Notes under the pieces: model-generated
The model's database searches: none
What the model was told of the DNA's origin: nothing
The model's input: the letters and a program-made list of their open reading frames with translations, nothing else
Origin: Millionella massiliensis
Lineage (GTDB): Bacteria; Bacteroidota; Bacteroidia; Bacteroidales; Rikenellaceae
Direction: 5' to 3'
Length of the DNA stretch: 64,000 nt
NCBI RefSeq assembly: GCF_900104655.1
Contig: NZ_FNWD01000002.1
Span: 372,001 to 436,000, forward strand
Part shown: in pieces, positions 26,316 to 34,023 of the stretch
Numbering within the stretch: position 1 is the stretch's first letter
Layout of the letters: every line of letters starts with the position of its first letter
Position numbers and translations under genes: made by a program

Positions 26316-27887
26316 ATGCGAAAATTACCACGATACATACTTCCCCTGACCCTGTTCAGCGTTGCCACACTCTCGGCCCATGCCCAGAAAGCCCGGATCG
26401 CCGGTCTGGAACAGGATCAGAACTACATGCAACTGCTCGAGCAGCAGGAACAACTCAAAAACCGGGAAGACTCCACCGTCACACTGATAAACAATAGCCG
26501 AAAACAGTTCGAAAGCAGTTCGGACCGCGATAAACTCGGGCAAGAGATCGTACGCCTGGAGGGCGAATTGTTCGAAATACGCAGCCAGATCGGCAAAATC
26601 ACAGCCCAAGTGGCTGCCATCGAACAGGAATACATCGTCAACCACATGGACGATCCGGCCGCGACCTCCACGCAGGGAACCGCAACTGCCGGAGGAGCCC
26701 GCACCCTTTTTGCCAACTCCTTTTTTGTTGACAACCTGACCAAAGAAGACCGCGCTCTGTTTGCCAAAGTTCCCCGCGTCGAACCGCAGGTCAAACAGCT
26801 CAACGAACAGATCGCCGGTCTCTACGAGCAACTGACCCTCGCGAAAGGTCAATACGACGCCGCGAACGATCAGGAAAGCATCGACAGCCTGTTTGCCCGT
26901 GCGGGCGAGCTGAAAGATCAGATCGAACAGGTCGACGCCCAAATGGAACGCCTCTGGCTGGAGATATACGACCACAAACTCGACGCATACCTCGTTTTGC
27001 TCGACAAAATCGGGACCGTCGATCGTCTGCAACTCGAGCGGCTCGACCAGGAGAGCCGTGCTGTGCGCCGCGCCGAAGGGCTTGCCGGCAAACAGCTCGC
27101 CCCGCTGATCGCCACCTACCCGCTGCAAAAACAGTTGACCCTCGACTACGAAGCGACCATGGCGCAGGCCCTCGGCCTCAAAGCCGCCGAAGATTCGCTC
27201 AAAACCGAGCTCGGCAAATTCTCGGCCGAGTCTGCAGCGCAGGAGATGACCTACGCCGATATTATCTTCGCTCCGCGGAATCTGGTTGTATACAGCGCCA
27301 TCACCAAAACCGCCGACACCACCCAGCGCAACTACACCACCGTAGAGAACGTGCCCGTGCTGCACATTCCCAAGAAAGGCCTGTACTACACCGTGCAGAT
27401 CGCTCTCTACACCAATCCCCCCAAAAGCATCGAAGCCTTTAAGGGGATGACCCCCGTGATGTACCAAAAGACGGCCAACGGTCAAACACGCTATACGGCA
27501 GGTGGTTTTGCAACCTATGCCGAAGCTCAGGAAGCGGCCACACAAATGGTACGCGCCGGATTCCGCGCCTCCGTAGTAGCTTTCTCGAACGGCGAAAACA
27601 TTGCGGCAACCAAGGCCAAGGCTCTCGAAGCAGCCGCTCGCGAAGCCGCCGAAGAGGCTGCAACAAACGGCTTTACCGTCGAAATTACCCCGGCCGAGTT
27701 GCGTCTTTCGACCGCCATTCGCGAAGCTATCGCCGAGAAAGCCCCGGGTAAAACCATCATTCGCCGCTCATCCGGAGCCGAAGTCATTTATTCCGTCGGC
27801 AACTTCGCCACCCAGGCCGAAGCCGACCAACTGGCCGAAGCACTGCGTAGCCAGCCCAACGTCAAAATTAAAGTCTCAGCCCTATGA
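26316..27887 (+). CDS. Secreted coiled-coil protein with SPOR-like domains
   Basis: A 523-residue exported protein with a signal peptide ending near TLSAHAQ. Residues about 25-320 are helical and rich in Glu and Gln, with likely coiled coils. Two SPOR-like units follow. The first is around GLYYTVQIALYTNPP with YTAGGFATYAEAQEAATQMVRAGF; the second is at the C-terminus with EVIYSVGNFATQAEADQLAEAL. SPOR domains bind denuded peptidoglycan glycans at division sites. An Ala-rich helical linker (about 430-450) joins them. Its stop overlaps the next ATG by 4 bases (ATGA), which points to coupled translation with the nfeD-like gene. Confidence 0.8.
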   Translation: MRKLPRYILPLTLFSVATLSAHAQKARIAGLEQDQNYMQLLEQQEQLKNREDSTVTLINNSRKQFESSSDRDKLGQEIVRLEGELFEIRSQIGKITAQVAAIEQEYIVNHMDDPAATSTQGTATAGGARTLFANSFFVDNLTKEDRALFAKVPRVEPQVKQLNEQIAGLYEQLTLAKGQYDAANDQESIDSLFARAGELKDQIEQVDAQMERLWLEIYDHKLDAYLVLLDKIGTVDRLQLERLDQESRAVRRAEGLAGKQLAPLIATYPLQKQLTLDYEATMAQALGLKAAEDSLKTELGKFSAESAAQEMTYADIIFAPRNLVVYSAITKTADTTQRNYTTVENVPVLHIPKKGLYYTVQIALYTNPPKSIEAFKGMTPVMYQKTANGQTRYTAGGFATYAEAQEAATQMVRAGFRASVVAFSNGENIAATKAKALEAAAREAAEEAATNGFTVEITPAELRLSTAIREAIAEKAPGKTIIRRSSGAEVIYSVGNFATQAEADQLAEALRSQPNVKIKVSAL

Positions 27888-28357
27888 TGCTCTGGATCTC
27901 ACTGCTGATTCTGTTGGGACTGATCCTGTTCGTTGTCGAGCTGGTTCTGCTCCCGGGAATTACCATTGCCGCCATCGGAGCTTTTGCCAGCCTGGTGGGA
28001 GCCGTGGCATGGGCCTTCGTCGATGGAGGCGCCACGATGGGATTCATCGTTCTTGGAATCGTCGCTTTCCTATTGATCGTACTGACCATCCTCTGTCTCC
28101 GCCCCCGAACCTGGAACCGTTTTGCCCTCAAAACGAATATTGAATCTCAAGTACAACCCGATAAAATCGAGCGGCAGGTAGAAGTCGGTGCACAAGGCAT
28201 CACCCTTACCCGACTGGCCCCGATGGGAAAAGTCCAGATCGAAGGCCAGATCTACGAAGCCAAATCACTCGACAGCTATATCGATCCCCGACAGAAGGTG
28301 GTCGTCATCGGATACGACAACGCCAACATTATCGTCCGGATCACCGATCCGGCCTAA
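27884..28357 (+). CDS. NfeD-like membrane protein, short form
   Basis: A 157-residue protein with two or three membrane helices at the N-terminus (LILLGLILFVVELVLLPG; GAFASLVGAVAWAF; VLGIVAFLLIVLTIL) and a C-terminal OB-fold. The OB-fold is visible as GAQGITLTRLAPMGKVQIEGQIYEA and VVVIGYDNANIIVR, typical of NfeD. NfeD proteins are partners of flotillin-type proteins, and a floA gene follows 27 bases later. The protease half found in long NfeD proteins is absent, as expected for this short subtype. Confidence 0.9.
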   Translation: MMLWISLLILLGLILFVVELVLLPGITIAAIGAFASLVGAVAWAFVDGGATMGFIVLGIVAFLLIVLTILCLRPRTWNRFALKTNIESQVQPDKIERQVEVGAQGITLTRLAPMGKVQIEGQIYEAKSLDSYIDPRQKVVVIGYDNANIIVRITDPA

Positions 28358-28384
28358 CCCCGCTAACCTCTTAACCTTCTCCCT

Positions 28385-29365
28385 ATGCCTATGGAATTTT
28401 CGACCACTGCTATCATTATTTCGGTAGCCGCGTTGATCCTGCTTTGGATCATTCTCTACTTTATTCCCATCGGCCTTTGGTTTTCGGCCATGGTGTCCGG
28501 AGTTCGCATGAGTCTCCTGCAACTCGTTCTAATGCGCTGGCGCAAAGTACCGCCGGGAACCATCGTATCCGCCATGATCGAAGGGACGAAAGCAGGCCTG
28601 CACCTGAACCCCAATGAGCTCGAAGCACACTATCTGGCCGGCGGTCACGTGGCCAACGTAGTACATGCACTGGTATCGGCTCAAAAGGCCAATATTACGC
28701 TCGATTTCAAAATGGCTACAGCGATTGACTTGGCTGGTCGCGACGTATTCGAAGCCGTACAGATGTCCGTCAACCCGAAAGTCATCAATACTCCGCCCGT
28801 AACGGCTGTTGCCAAAGACGGCATCCAATTGATTGCCAAAGCGCGTGTCACTGTACGCGCAAACATCAAACAGTTGGTCGGCGGTGCCGGTGAAGAGACC
28901 GTGCTGGCCCGTGTAGGGGAAGGGATTGTCTCCTCGATCGGTTCTTCGGACTCACACAAAACCGTACTCGAAAATCCGGACTTCATTTCGCGTGTCGTAC
29001 TGGAAAAAGGATTGGACGCCGGTACAGCGTTCGAAATTCTCTCGATCGATATCGCCGACATCGACATCGGACGGAACATCGGCGCCGTACTGCAGATGGA
29101 CCAGGCCAACGCCGATAAAAATATCGCACAGGCTCGTGCCGAAGAGCGGCGTGCCATGGCTGTTGCTTTGGAACAGGAGATGAAAGCAAAGGCTCAGGAA
29201 GCCCGTGCCAAAGTTATCGAGGCTGAGGCTGAGATTCCGATGGCGATTGCAGAAGCATTCCGTAGCGGGAATCTCGGAATTATGGACTACTACAAGATCC
29301 GTAACATTCAGGCCGACACGACGATGCGCGAGAGTATCGGTAAACCTGGCGAATCGAGCCACTAA
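28385..29365 (+). CDS. floA: Flotillin-like protein FloA
   Basis: A 326-residue membrane scaffold protein of functional membrane microdomains. It has one N-terminal membrane segment ([19 protein letters not shown]) and the conserved FloA body with [65 protein letters not shown] and a C-terminal Glu-Ala-rich coiled coil. It ends [19 protein letters not shown]. The SPOR-nfeD-floA order gives the standard NfeD/flotillin pair. It is the last protein-coding gene before the tRNA. Confidence 0.95.
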   Translation: MPMEFSTTAIIISVAALILLWIILYFIPIGLWFSAMVSGVRMSLLQLVLMRWRKVPPGTIVSAMIEGTKAGLHLNPNELEAHYLAGGHVANVVHALVSAQKANITLDFKMATAIDLAGRDVFEAVQMSVNPKVINTPPVTAVAKDGIQLIAKARVTVRANIKQLVGGAGEETVLARVGEGIVSSIGSSDSHKTVLENPDFISRVVLEKGLDAGTAFEILSIDIADIDIGRNIGAVLQMDQANADKNIAQARAEERRAMAVALEQEMKAKAQEARAKVIEAEAEIPMAIAEAFRSGNLGIMDYYKIRNIQADTTMRESIGKPGESSH

Positions 29366-29392
29366 TAATTTTGCATAAAAAGCGAAAAATGA

Positions 29393-29424
29393 TTTGGAAT
29401 TAACGGTTGAAAGCCGTACATTTG
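29393..29424 (+). promoter_or_regulatory. Promoter of tRNA-Ser
   Basis: TTTG (29393-29396), an exact 20-base spacer and TACATTTG (29417-29424) match the Bacteroidetes consensus perfectly. The tRNA begins 18 bases after the box. Confidence 0.8.
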
Positions 29425-29441
29425 TACCGCTTTCAGCGCCC

Positions 29442-29531
<90 letters not shown>

Positions 29532-29572
29532 AATAAATACTGAAACTTAACTACTTACAAAAAGTAGGGACT

Positions 29573-29602
29573 AAAAAAGGGACTATTCAGTCCCTTTTTT
29601 TT
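29573..29602. terminator. Bidirectional terminator at the prophage edge
   Basis: A 12-bp stem, AAAAAAGGGACT / AGTCCCTTTTTT, with loop ATTC, flanked by A and T runs so it can work on both strands. It would stop tRNA read-through (plus) and the phage late transcript (minus). Confidence 0.85.
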
Positions 29603-29639
29603 ATTTGCATGACCATATACCCGCCAGGCTGTTTCTCAT

Positions 29640-30263
29640 TTAAAACCTCCACAAGCTGTACTGCACGCCGATTCCGATATACGGGCCGGGCTTTCCTGCT
29701 CCAAAGTTATAGCCATACCCGGCCTGCACCCCGATGCCCCAGCGTTTTTTATCCGTTACCTTTCGTTCGACAGTGTTGGTGATGGTCTTGTAGATCGTTC
29801 GAGGATAAATCTCAAACTCGTCAATTTCAACGTTAAATCCGCTTACCTTTAGAGAATAGAGGCTATCACGGAAACTGTACTGGTAAATAGGGATTGGCAC
29901 TTTCAAAAGCATAGAGCCACTATCCTCTGACGCGCTTACAGACTCTGTGCCTTCTTTTACCGGTAGCATCACCGTGTCCGTGCCGGTTTTTACCGGTTCG
30001 GATTGCACTTTAGAACCGCTTCCCCACGGTTGAATTGAAGTTACCTTGCCATTATTCACGGCCACCGATATGGTGTCAGTCCTTTTTTGCTGCACATCCA
30101 CCGCAGTAGGTCGCTTTATTTTCAGTGTATCGATAAGGGTAACGGTCGAAGTATCTGTCGATGTCACTTCGATCACCTCTGTCCGGGAGCGCGAGCAGCC
30201 CCGGCCTAAGAAAAAGCCCGCCACGATGGCGAGCCCTGGAATTATCAAACTCTGCGCATTCAT
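29640..30263 (-). CDS. Spanin-like phage lysis protein (candidate)
   Basis: A 207-residue protein with an N-terminal hydrophobic segment (LIIPGLAIVAGFFLG) followed by a Cys (GRGCS). Then comes a Thr/Val-rich extended region, and a C-terminus that looks like an outer-membrane beta-hairpin ending in aromatic residues (AGYGYNFGAG, YIGIGVQYSLWRF). It overlaps the endolysin gene by 4 bases (ATGA) and is the last gene of the late operon. Position and topology suggest a spanin-like role, linking inner and outer membranes in lysis. This is inference; it resembles a DUF6808-type phage family that has no proven function. Confidence 0.6.
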   Translation of the reverse strand: MNAQSLIIPGLAIVAGFFLGRGCSRSRTEVIEVTSTDTSTVTLIDTLKIKRPTAVDVQQKRTDTISVAVNNGKVTSIQPWGSGSKVQSEPVKTGTDTVMLPVKEGTESVSASEDSGSMLLKVPIPIYQYSFRDSLYSLKVSGFNVEIDEFEIYPRTIYKTITNTVERKVTDKKRWGIGVQAGYGYNFGAGKPGPYIGIGVQYSLWRF

Positions 30264-30676
30264 CCCTTCTTGTGCAAAACTTGATTGCGGTTCCCCGTTG
30301 CTTTGAAGGAGATATGCAGCCAGCTGTAACTGGTTTCGTCGATCAACTGGTCGAAAGCAATCTTTCCAGCCTTCTGGAGCTCGACAATCTTATCGAACAG
30401 CCGCTTGTTGTCTTCCACTGAGCCGACGGTAATATCCGCCGCCTCACCTTTCATGTGCTGAGAGTTCGATACGCCCCCCACCTTCTTATTAAGTTCTGGG
30501 GAGCGGTACCCGCTGGTCACCATGATTGGGCCGCCCCAGGCTGCCCGGATCGGGTCGAGCAACTGTTCAATCAACCGTTGCATACGCAGCCGGGCGTCAG
30601 CGTTCGGCGTGTTGTCAATTTTCTTTCGCTCCGCGATATCTGAGGCGCAGAGCTCCTCGATGGTAAAGTATTTCAT
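30260..30676 (-). CDS. Phage endolysin, peptidase M15A family
   Basis: A 138-residue zinc peptidase of the M15 D-Ala-D-Ala carboxypeptidase/endopeptidase fold, predicted to cut peptidoglycan crosslinks at host lysis. The zinc ligands are H74 and D81 in SQHMKGEAADI and H121 in SWLHISF, with SGYRSPELNKKVGG upstream. No signal peptide is present, as expected for an endolysin that needs a holin. It is coupled to the spanin-like gene by a 4-base overlap. A candidate holin lies three genes away. Confidence 0.9.
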   Translation of the reverse strand: MKYFTIEELCASDIAERKKIDNTPNADARLRMQRLIEQLLDPIRAAWGGPIMVTSGYRSPELNKKVGGVSNSQHMKGEAADITVGSVEDNKRLFDKIVELQKAGKIAFDQLIDETSYSWLHISFKATGNRNQVLHKKG

Positions 30677-30700
30677 GCGTGTGATGGATTCAAAAGGGTT

Positions 30701-31315
30701 CTACTTGTATTCGGGCAGGATGTACTGGATATTCACCGCAGCCTCGTGCAGCACGGCGTGCGTCACCTCCTGCGTGACGTTCATCGGGTGGGTAAACTCG
30801 CAGAAGATACTGCCCACCCAGTCGTGTTTGTTGTCGCTGAGCCGTTTGATCGCCACCTGAACGCAACCGCATGATGAAAGTAGCGCCTTGGCGTACTTGT
30901 CACTCACCTGTTCGTCGATATTGGTGATGTACATGAACAGGTTTTTACTCAGGTCGGCACTGAATCTGGCGACCTCCGACATCTTGAGGTCGTGGATCAT
31001 CTCCTTCATGCCTTCAACCCCCTTACGCTTCACCTCGTAATAGATCGAGAGCATGCACTCGTCGCCCAGCGGATGTGGCTGTACGATATAGACCCGGTCG
31101 GCTTTCAGCTGGTAGAGGACGTTCCACAGTTCGCCGAATACGGTTGCCGAGCTGTCGTTCCGCCGTCGGTTTCTGGCCTCCTCGTCCTGCTTGAACTTCT
31201 CGATCTTGAGGTCGGTCAGCTTGTCTTTCGACTTCTGGTTGTACTTGAAATAGAGGCCGAGTACGCCCGTAATGATGGTTCCGATTGCACTGATGATGAC
31301 TGCGATGTATTCCAT
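30701..31315 (-). CDS. Phage membrane protein with cytoplasmic domain, unknown
   Basis: Start placed at the ATG at 31315 because the longer frame overlaps the upstream gene. The 204-residue protein has an N-terminal membrane helix (IAVIISAIGTIITGVLGLYF). A highly charged helical linker (KSKDKLTDLKIEKFKQDEE) and a soluble domain follow, with mixed alpha/beta pattern (RVYIVQPHPLGDECMLSIYYEVKRK). The soluble part is vaguely GAF-like but I cannot confirm it. It lies in the lysis end of the late operon. A role as holin or lysis regulator is possible but unproven. Confidence 0.65.
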   Translation of the reverse strand: MEYIAVIISAIGTIITGVLGLYFKYNQKSKDKLTDLKIEKFKQDEEARNRRRNDSSATVFGELWNVLYQLKADRVYIVQPHPLGDECMLSIYYEVKRKGVEGMKEMIHDLKMSEVARFSADLSKNLFMYITNIDEQVSDKYAKALLSSCGCVQVAIKRLSDNKHDWVGSIFCEFTHPMNVTQEVTHAVLHEAAVNIQYILPEYK

Positions 31316-31335
31316 GCTTTTAGGATTGTGTGATT

Positions 31336-31794
31336 CTATCCGTTCGCACCGACTTGGGCCGGTCCTTTCTGGCGAGACGGGCATGTCCCGCCGGCGACTA
31401 CCTGTTTCTCAACCAGCACTCGGCGGAGGAAAGCAGCCTGAGCGCCGGTGAGGGTATTGGCTGCGGTCAACTGCCGGAACTCTTCGCGCGTCAGCGGCTC
31501 GACGCTCATCGTCACCTCTTTGTCGTTCAGTACCCGGACCGGATCGGCCATTGCTTTTTCCCATGCGGATCGTTGCTCTGACGTCGCTTCCTCCCACGAT
31601 GCGGTTCCTTCCGGTTTCGTCTGATCCCGGATGATACCGAACTTCTTCATGGCTTGCTCATACGCTTCCTGCACCTCGCAGGTCAGATCGATCAGTTTGT
31701 CGGCGGTACCGGGGCCAATAGACCCCGGTACGCAGATTTTCAGTTGGCTCAGAATGGGCAACAATGCGGCCGCCTCTTGGTTGGTCATCTTCAT
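31336..31794 (-). CDS. Phage protein of unknown function
   Basis: A 152-residue soluble protein, helical at the N-terminus (AAALLPILSQLKICVP; EVQEAYEQAMKKFG). The segment VLNDKEVTMSVEPLTREEFRQL resembles the pattern of DUF1617-type phage proteins found near lysis genes of other phages. No enzyme motif is seen. It sits 5 bases downstream of the small membrane protein gene. Confidence 0.65.
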   Translation of the reverse strand: MKMTNQEAAALLPILSQLKICVPGSIGPGTADKLIDLTCEVQEAYEQAMKKFGIIRDQTKPEGTASWEEATSEQRSAWEKAMADPVRVLNDKEVTMSVEPLTREEFRQLTAANTLTGAQAAFLRRVLVEKQVVAGGTCPSRQKGPAQVGANG

Positions 31795-31799
31795 GGCGT

Positions 31800-31997
31800 T
31801 TAGATTGAAAGTCCGTTCTTCTTGTAGTTGTAGACCTTCATTCCCCAGCGGACGGCGAGAAAGGTCACCGAAGCAAGCGCCACGATCAGGATTCCGATGG
31901 CAAAGTCACGGGATGCGATGGTGTCCTGGTAGTGGCCGATTACCTCCACTACGTCCTTCGTGGCCAGTGCCACGGTGTCAATGATCTGTTCTTTCAT
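31800..31997 (-). CDS. Small single-span membrane protein, holin candidate
   Basis: A 65-residue protein with one hydrophobic segment (FAIGILIVALASVTFLAV) followed by positive residues (RWGMKVYNYKKNG). Size, topology and place between tail genes and the endolysin fit a class III-like holin, but no sequence signature proves it. Confidence 0.6.
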   Translation of the reverse strand: MKEQIIDTVALATKDVVEVIGHYQDTIASRDFAIGILIVALASVTFLAVRWGMKVYNYKKNGLSI

Positions 31998-32018
31998 GGT
32001 TGTTTGGTTTTGAGGTGG

Positions 32019-32153
32019 TTAATTTTTCTTTTGCAACGAAACGATCGTTCCTTCGACAATCAGGTTGCCTTCGACGATCAGATCGCCTTTGATGCGGGTG
32101 ACTTTCTGCTTTCTCCGGAAAAGGCGATTGAGCAGGTTACGTACTGTGTTCAT
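32019..32153 (-). CDS. Small phage protein with repeat of LIVEGN type
   Basis: A 44-residue protein from the ATG at 32153. It has a basic N-terminal helix (NLLNRLFRRKQKVTR) and a C-terminal repeated strand pattern (GDLIVEGNLIVEGTIVS), as seen in short beta-helical or bactofilin-like folds. The longer frame upstream overlaps the next gene and is not used. Function unknown. Confidence 0.55.
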   Translation of the reverse strand: MNTVRNLLNRLFRRKQKVTRIKGDLIVEGNLIVEGTIVSLQKKN

Positions 32154-32172
32154 CTCGACTCGCTTTGTCGGG

Positions 32173-32493
32173 TTACTCCTGGCTGAACTTGGCTTTGATG
32201 GCCTCCACGAATGCGCGGATGGCTGCAATCGACGCATCGGCGACTTCGAGATCGATCGAACTGGTCAGAATCGACCGGCCGTCACGGGTCATGTAGAACC
32301 CTACCTGCTGCCCCGGTATGCCGTCGGTCTGCTCCGTCTCGTTGATTACTCGGGCGTTGTTGATCCCGGCCAAAGCTCCAGCCTCGACCGTTACGTCCCC
32401 GCTGACCAGATAGGTCACGTCGTCAATGGAGACTTGCATCTCGTAGGCCTCCACGCTGGACTTCTGTCCCTTGTTGATGAGTTGTGTTTCCAT
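32173..32493 (-). CDS. Phage protein of unknown function
   Basis: A 106-residue protein, beta-rich in the first two thirds (EMQVSIDDVTYLVSGDVTVE; QVGFYMTRDGRSILTSS) with a helical end (AAIRAFVEAIKAKF). It lies 3 bases after the BACON-type virion protein gene and is part of the same operon. It may be a small virion or tail-fibre accessory protein. Confidence 0.65.
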   Translation of the reverse strand: METQLINKGQKSSVEAYEMQVSIDDVTYLVSGDVTVEAGALAGINNARVINETEQTDGIPGQQVGFYMTRDGRSILTSSIDLEVADASIAAIRAFVEAIKAKFSQE

Positions 32494-32496
32494 GTG

Positions 32497-34020
32497 TTAT
32501 TGTGATAATTGGGTTATTTTTAGTGTATTATATCCGCCGGAATGGGCTATGTGTATGTATGCTACTCTGTCGGTGCCGGTGCGGTTCACCTCCATACAGT
32601 TTACGGACACATACGCAGGTCCGGTCATATAACCGCTGGTGGGGTTGATCGGCAGCTCTTCGCTCATGTTGATCTGACCGTCGGTGTTGCCGACCTTGAA
32701 CAACTTGGCAATCCAGCTGACCGAATTGCCTCCCGTGACCGGGGGCTGTTCTGTCGTGGTAATTGCCCGGACATACCACTGTCCATCCGAAGGACAGTCG
32801 AAGAAGACATATCCGATAGCGGTGCTAATGGTCATTTCTTTCGGGTTGAAGGTGATCTCCATCGGACGAGCTGCCTGTACAATCTTGAAAGTCGTCTTGT
32901 CGTCAGCAGGAGCGAGGCTGGCCGAAGGATAGGTAGCGCGGTAGGCCGTCAGGGTCACACTGCGCGACCGCATGTTCGGGTTCTCGACCGTCTGAATCGT
33001 TGCCAAAAATGCTTTGTCTACGCCGGTTGGAGAATAGACCGCATCCCAGTTCATCGCGGCACTGTTGACCAGCGACCCATCCCCTCCAGTGATGGCCAGT
33101 TTCACGGGAAAAGCCGCGTAACCGCCGACGCCAAGACTCCCCGTCGTCCACGCTGCGTTGAAACTCTCTTCGGTCATCATCACATTACCGGTTCTTCGCG
33201 TGAGTGTCATCGGTACCGGATTTAGCCATATATCGCCCGTGCCGGGGTCTCGCCCCGCATACACGCCGATCATCTTGCCGCTGCCCTTCAGGCTTTGGAT
33301 AGCGTCGAACGACAGACCGCCGATGTCCTTTGTGGGCAACCACAGGAAGAAGACGGCATCGCCGCCCTTCAGCTTGTCGACCATCTCGGCTGTCAGCGAG
33401 GCCATGATCTTATAACCTCCACCGCCGAGTTTGGAATAGGCGGTTATCCCGTCGAGCTGGATTTCCCCGGCCACGAACATGTAGCTGGTCATCTTGTCGG
33501 CTGAACGCAGCAGAACGCACCAGTACCACTCGGACAGATACGCCCCATGCTGCTTTATTTGATTGGGCTGCAAGTTGCCGGCATTCGCGGGTCGGGTGAA
33601 CTCGAGGGTCAGAATGGGCCCGTAGGTTCCATTACCTGAGTTCCGGATAGACCACTCGAAAACTATGGTCCCCACCTTGCCGGAGGTCACGAACGCCCGA
33701 GCCAGCCTGTAGTGTCCGGCACTGTCCCGACCTCTGTACGGTGAACTTTCGCCGCCCGTCGGTCGCCGGTAGCTCCACGAAGGCGGGGTGCTGCTCATCG
33801 TACCCGTCCACAGAGGAATTTCCAACGACATATCGCCATCGACACCGGTCGGATCCGAGACGTCAATACCAGGCTGATCGATGGGCTTGCGGCGGGAAAA
33901 CATGTTCGCGGCGCCGCTCTTGTACATGGTACCGAGGTCTGCCGTCCGTGCTACTCCGTATGTGTCGGCCATGTCTGAGAAGCCGAGATTGGTGCTGGGT
34001 AAGGTGTCTTGTACTGCCAT
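32497..34020 (-). CDS. Virion-associated protein with BACON-like domains
   Basis: A 507-residue protein with no signal peptide. The first half (1-270) looks like a beta-rich receptor-binding or fibre protein (SAGHYRLARAFVTSGKVG; KIMASLTAEMVDKL). The second half has BACON/Ig-type repeats: one ends NMRSRSVTLTAYRATYP then TFKIVQAARP, and the next runs from EITFNPKEMTISTAIGYVFF to the C-terminal DRVAYIHIAHSGGYNTLKITQLSQ. BACON domains in gut phages are thought to bind mucin or glycans. It follows the baseplate/fibre gene, so an adhesin role is likely but inferred. Confidence 0.65.
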   Translation of the reverse strand: MAVQDTLPSTNLGFSDMADTYGVARTADLGTMYKSGAANMFSRRKPIDQPGIDVSDPTGVDGDMSLEIPLWTGTMSSTPPSWSYRRPTGGESSPYRGRDSAGHYRLARAFVTSGKVGTIVFEWSIRNSGNGTYGPILTLEFTRPANAGNLQPNQIKQHGAYLSEWYWCVLLRSADKMTSYMFVAGEIQLDGITAYSKLGGGGYKIMASLTAEMVDKLKGGDAVFFLWLPTKDIGGLSFDAIQSLKGSGKMIGVYAGRDPGTGDIWLNPVPMTLTRRTGNVMMTEESFNAAWTTGSLGVGGYAAFPVKLAITGGDGSLVNSAAMNWDAVYSPTGVDKAFLATIQTVENPNMRSRSVTLTAYRATYPSASLAPADDKTTFKIVQAARPMEITFNPKEMTISTAIGYVFFDCPSDGQWYVRAITTTEQPPVTGGNSVSWIAKLFKVGNTDGQINMSEELPINPTSGYMTGPAYVSVNCMEVNRTGTDRVAYIHIAHSGGYNTLKITQLSQ

Positions 34021-34023
34021 GAT

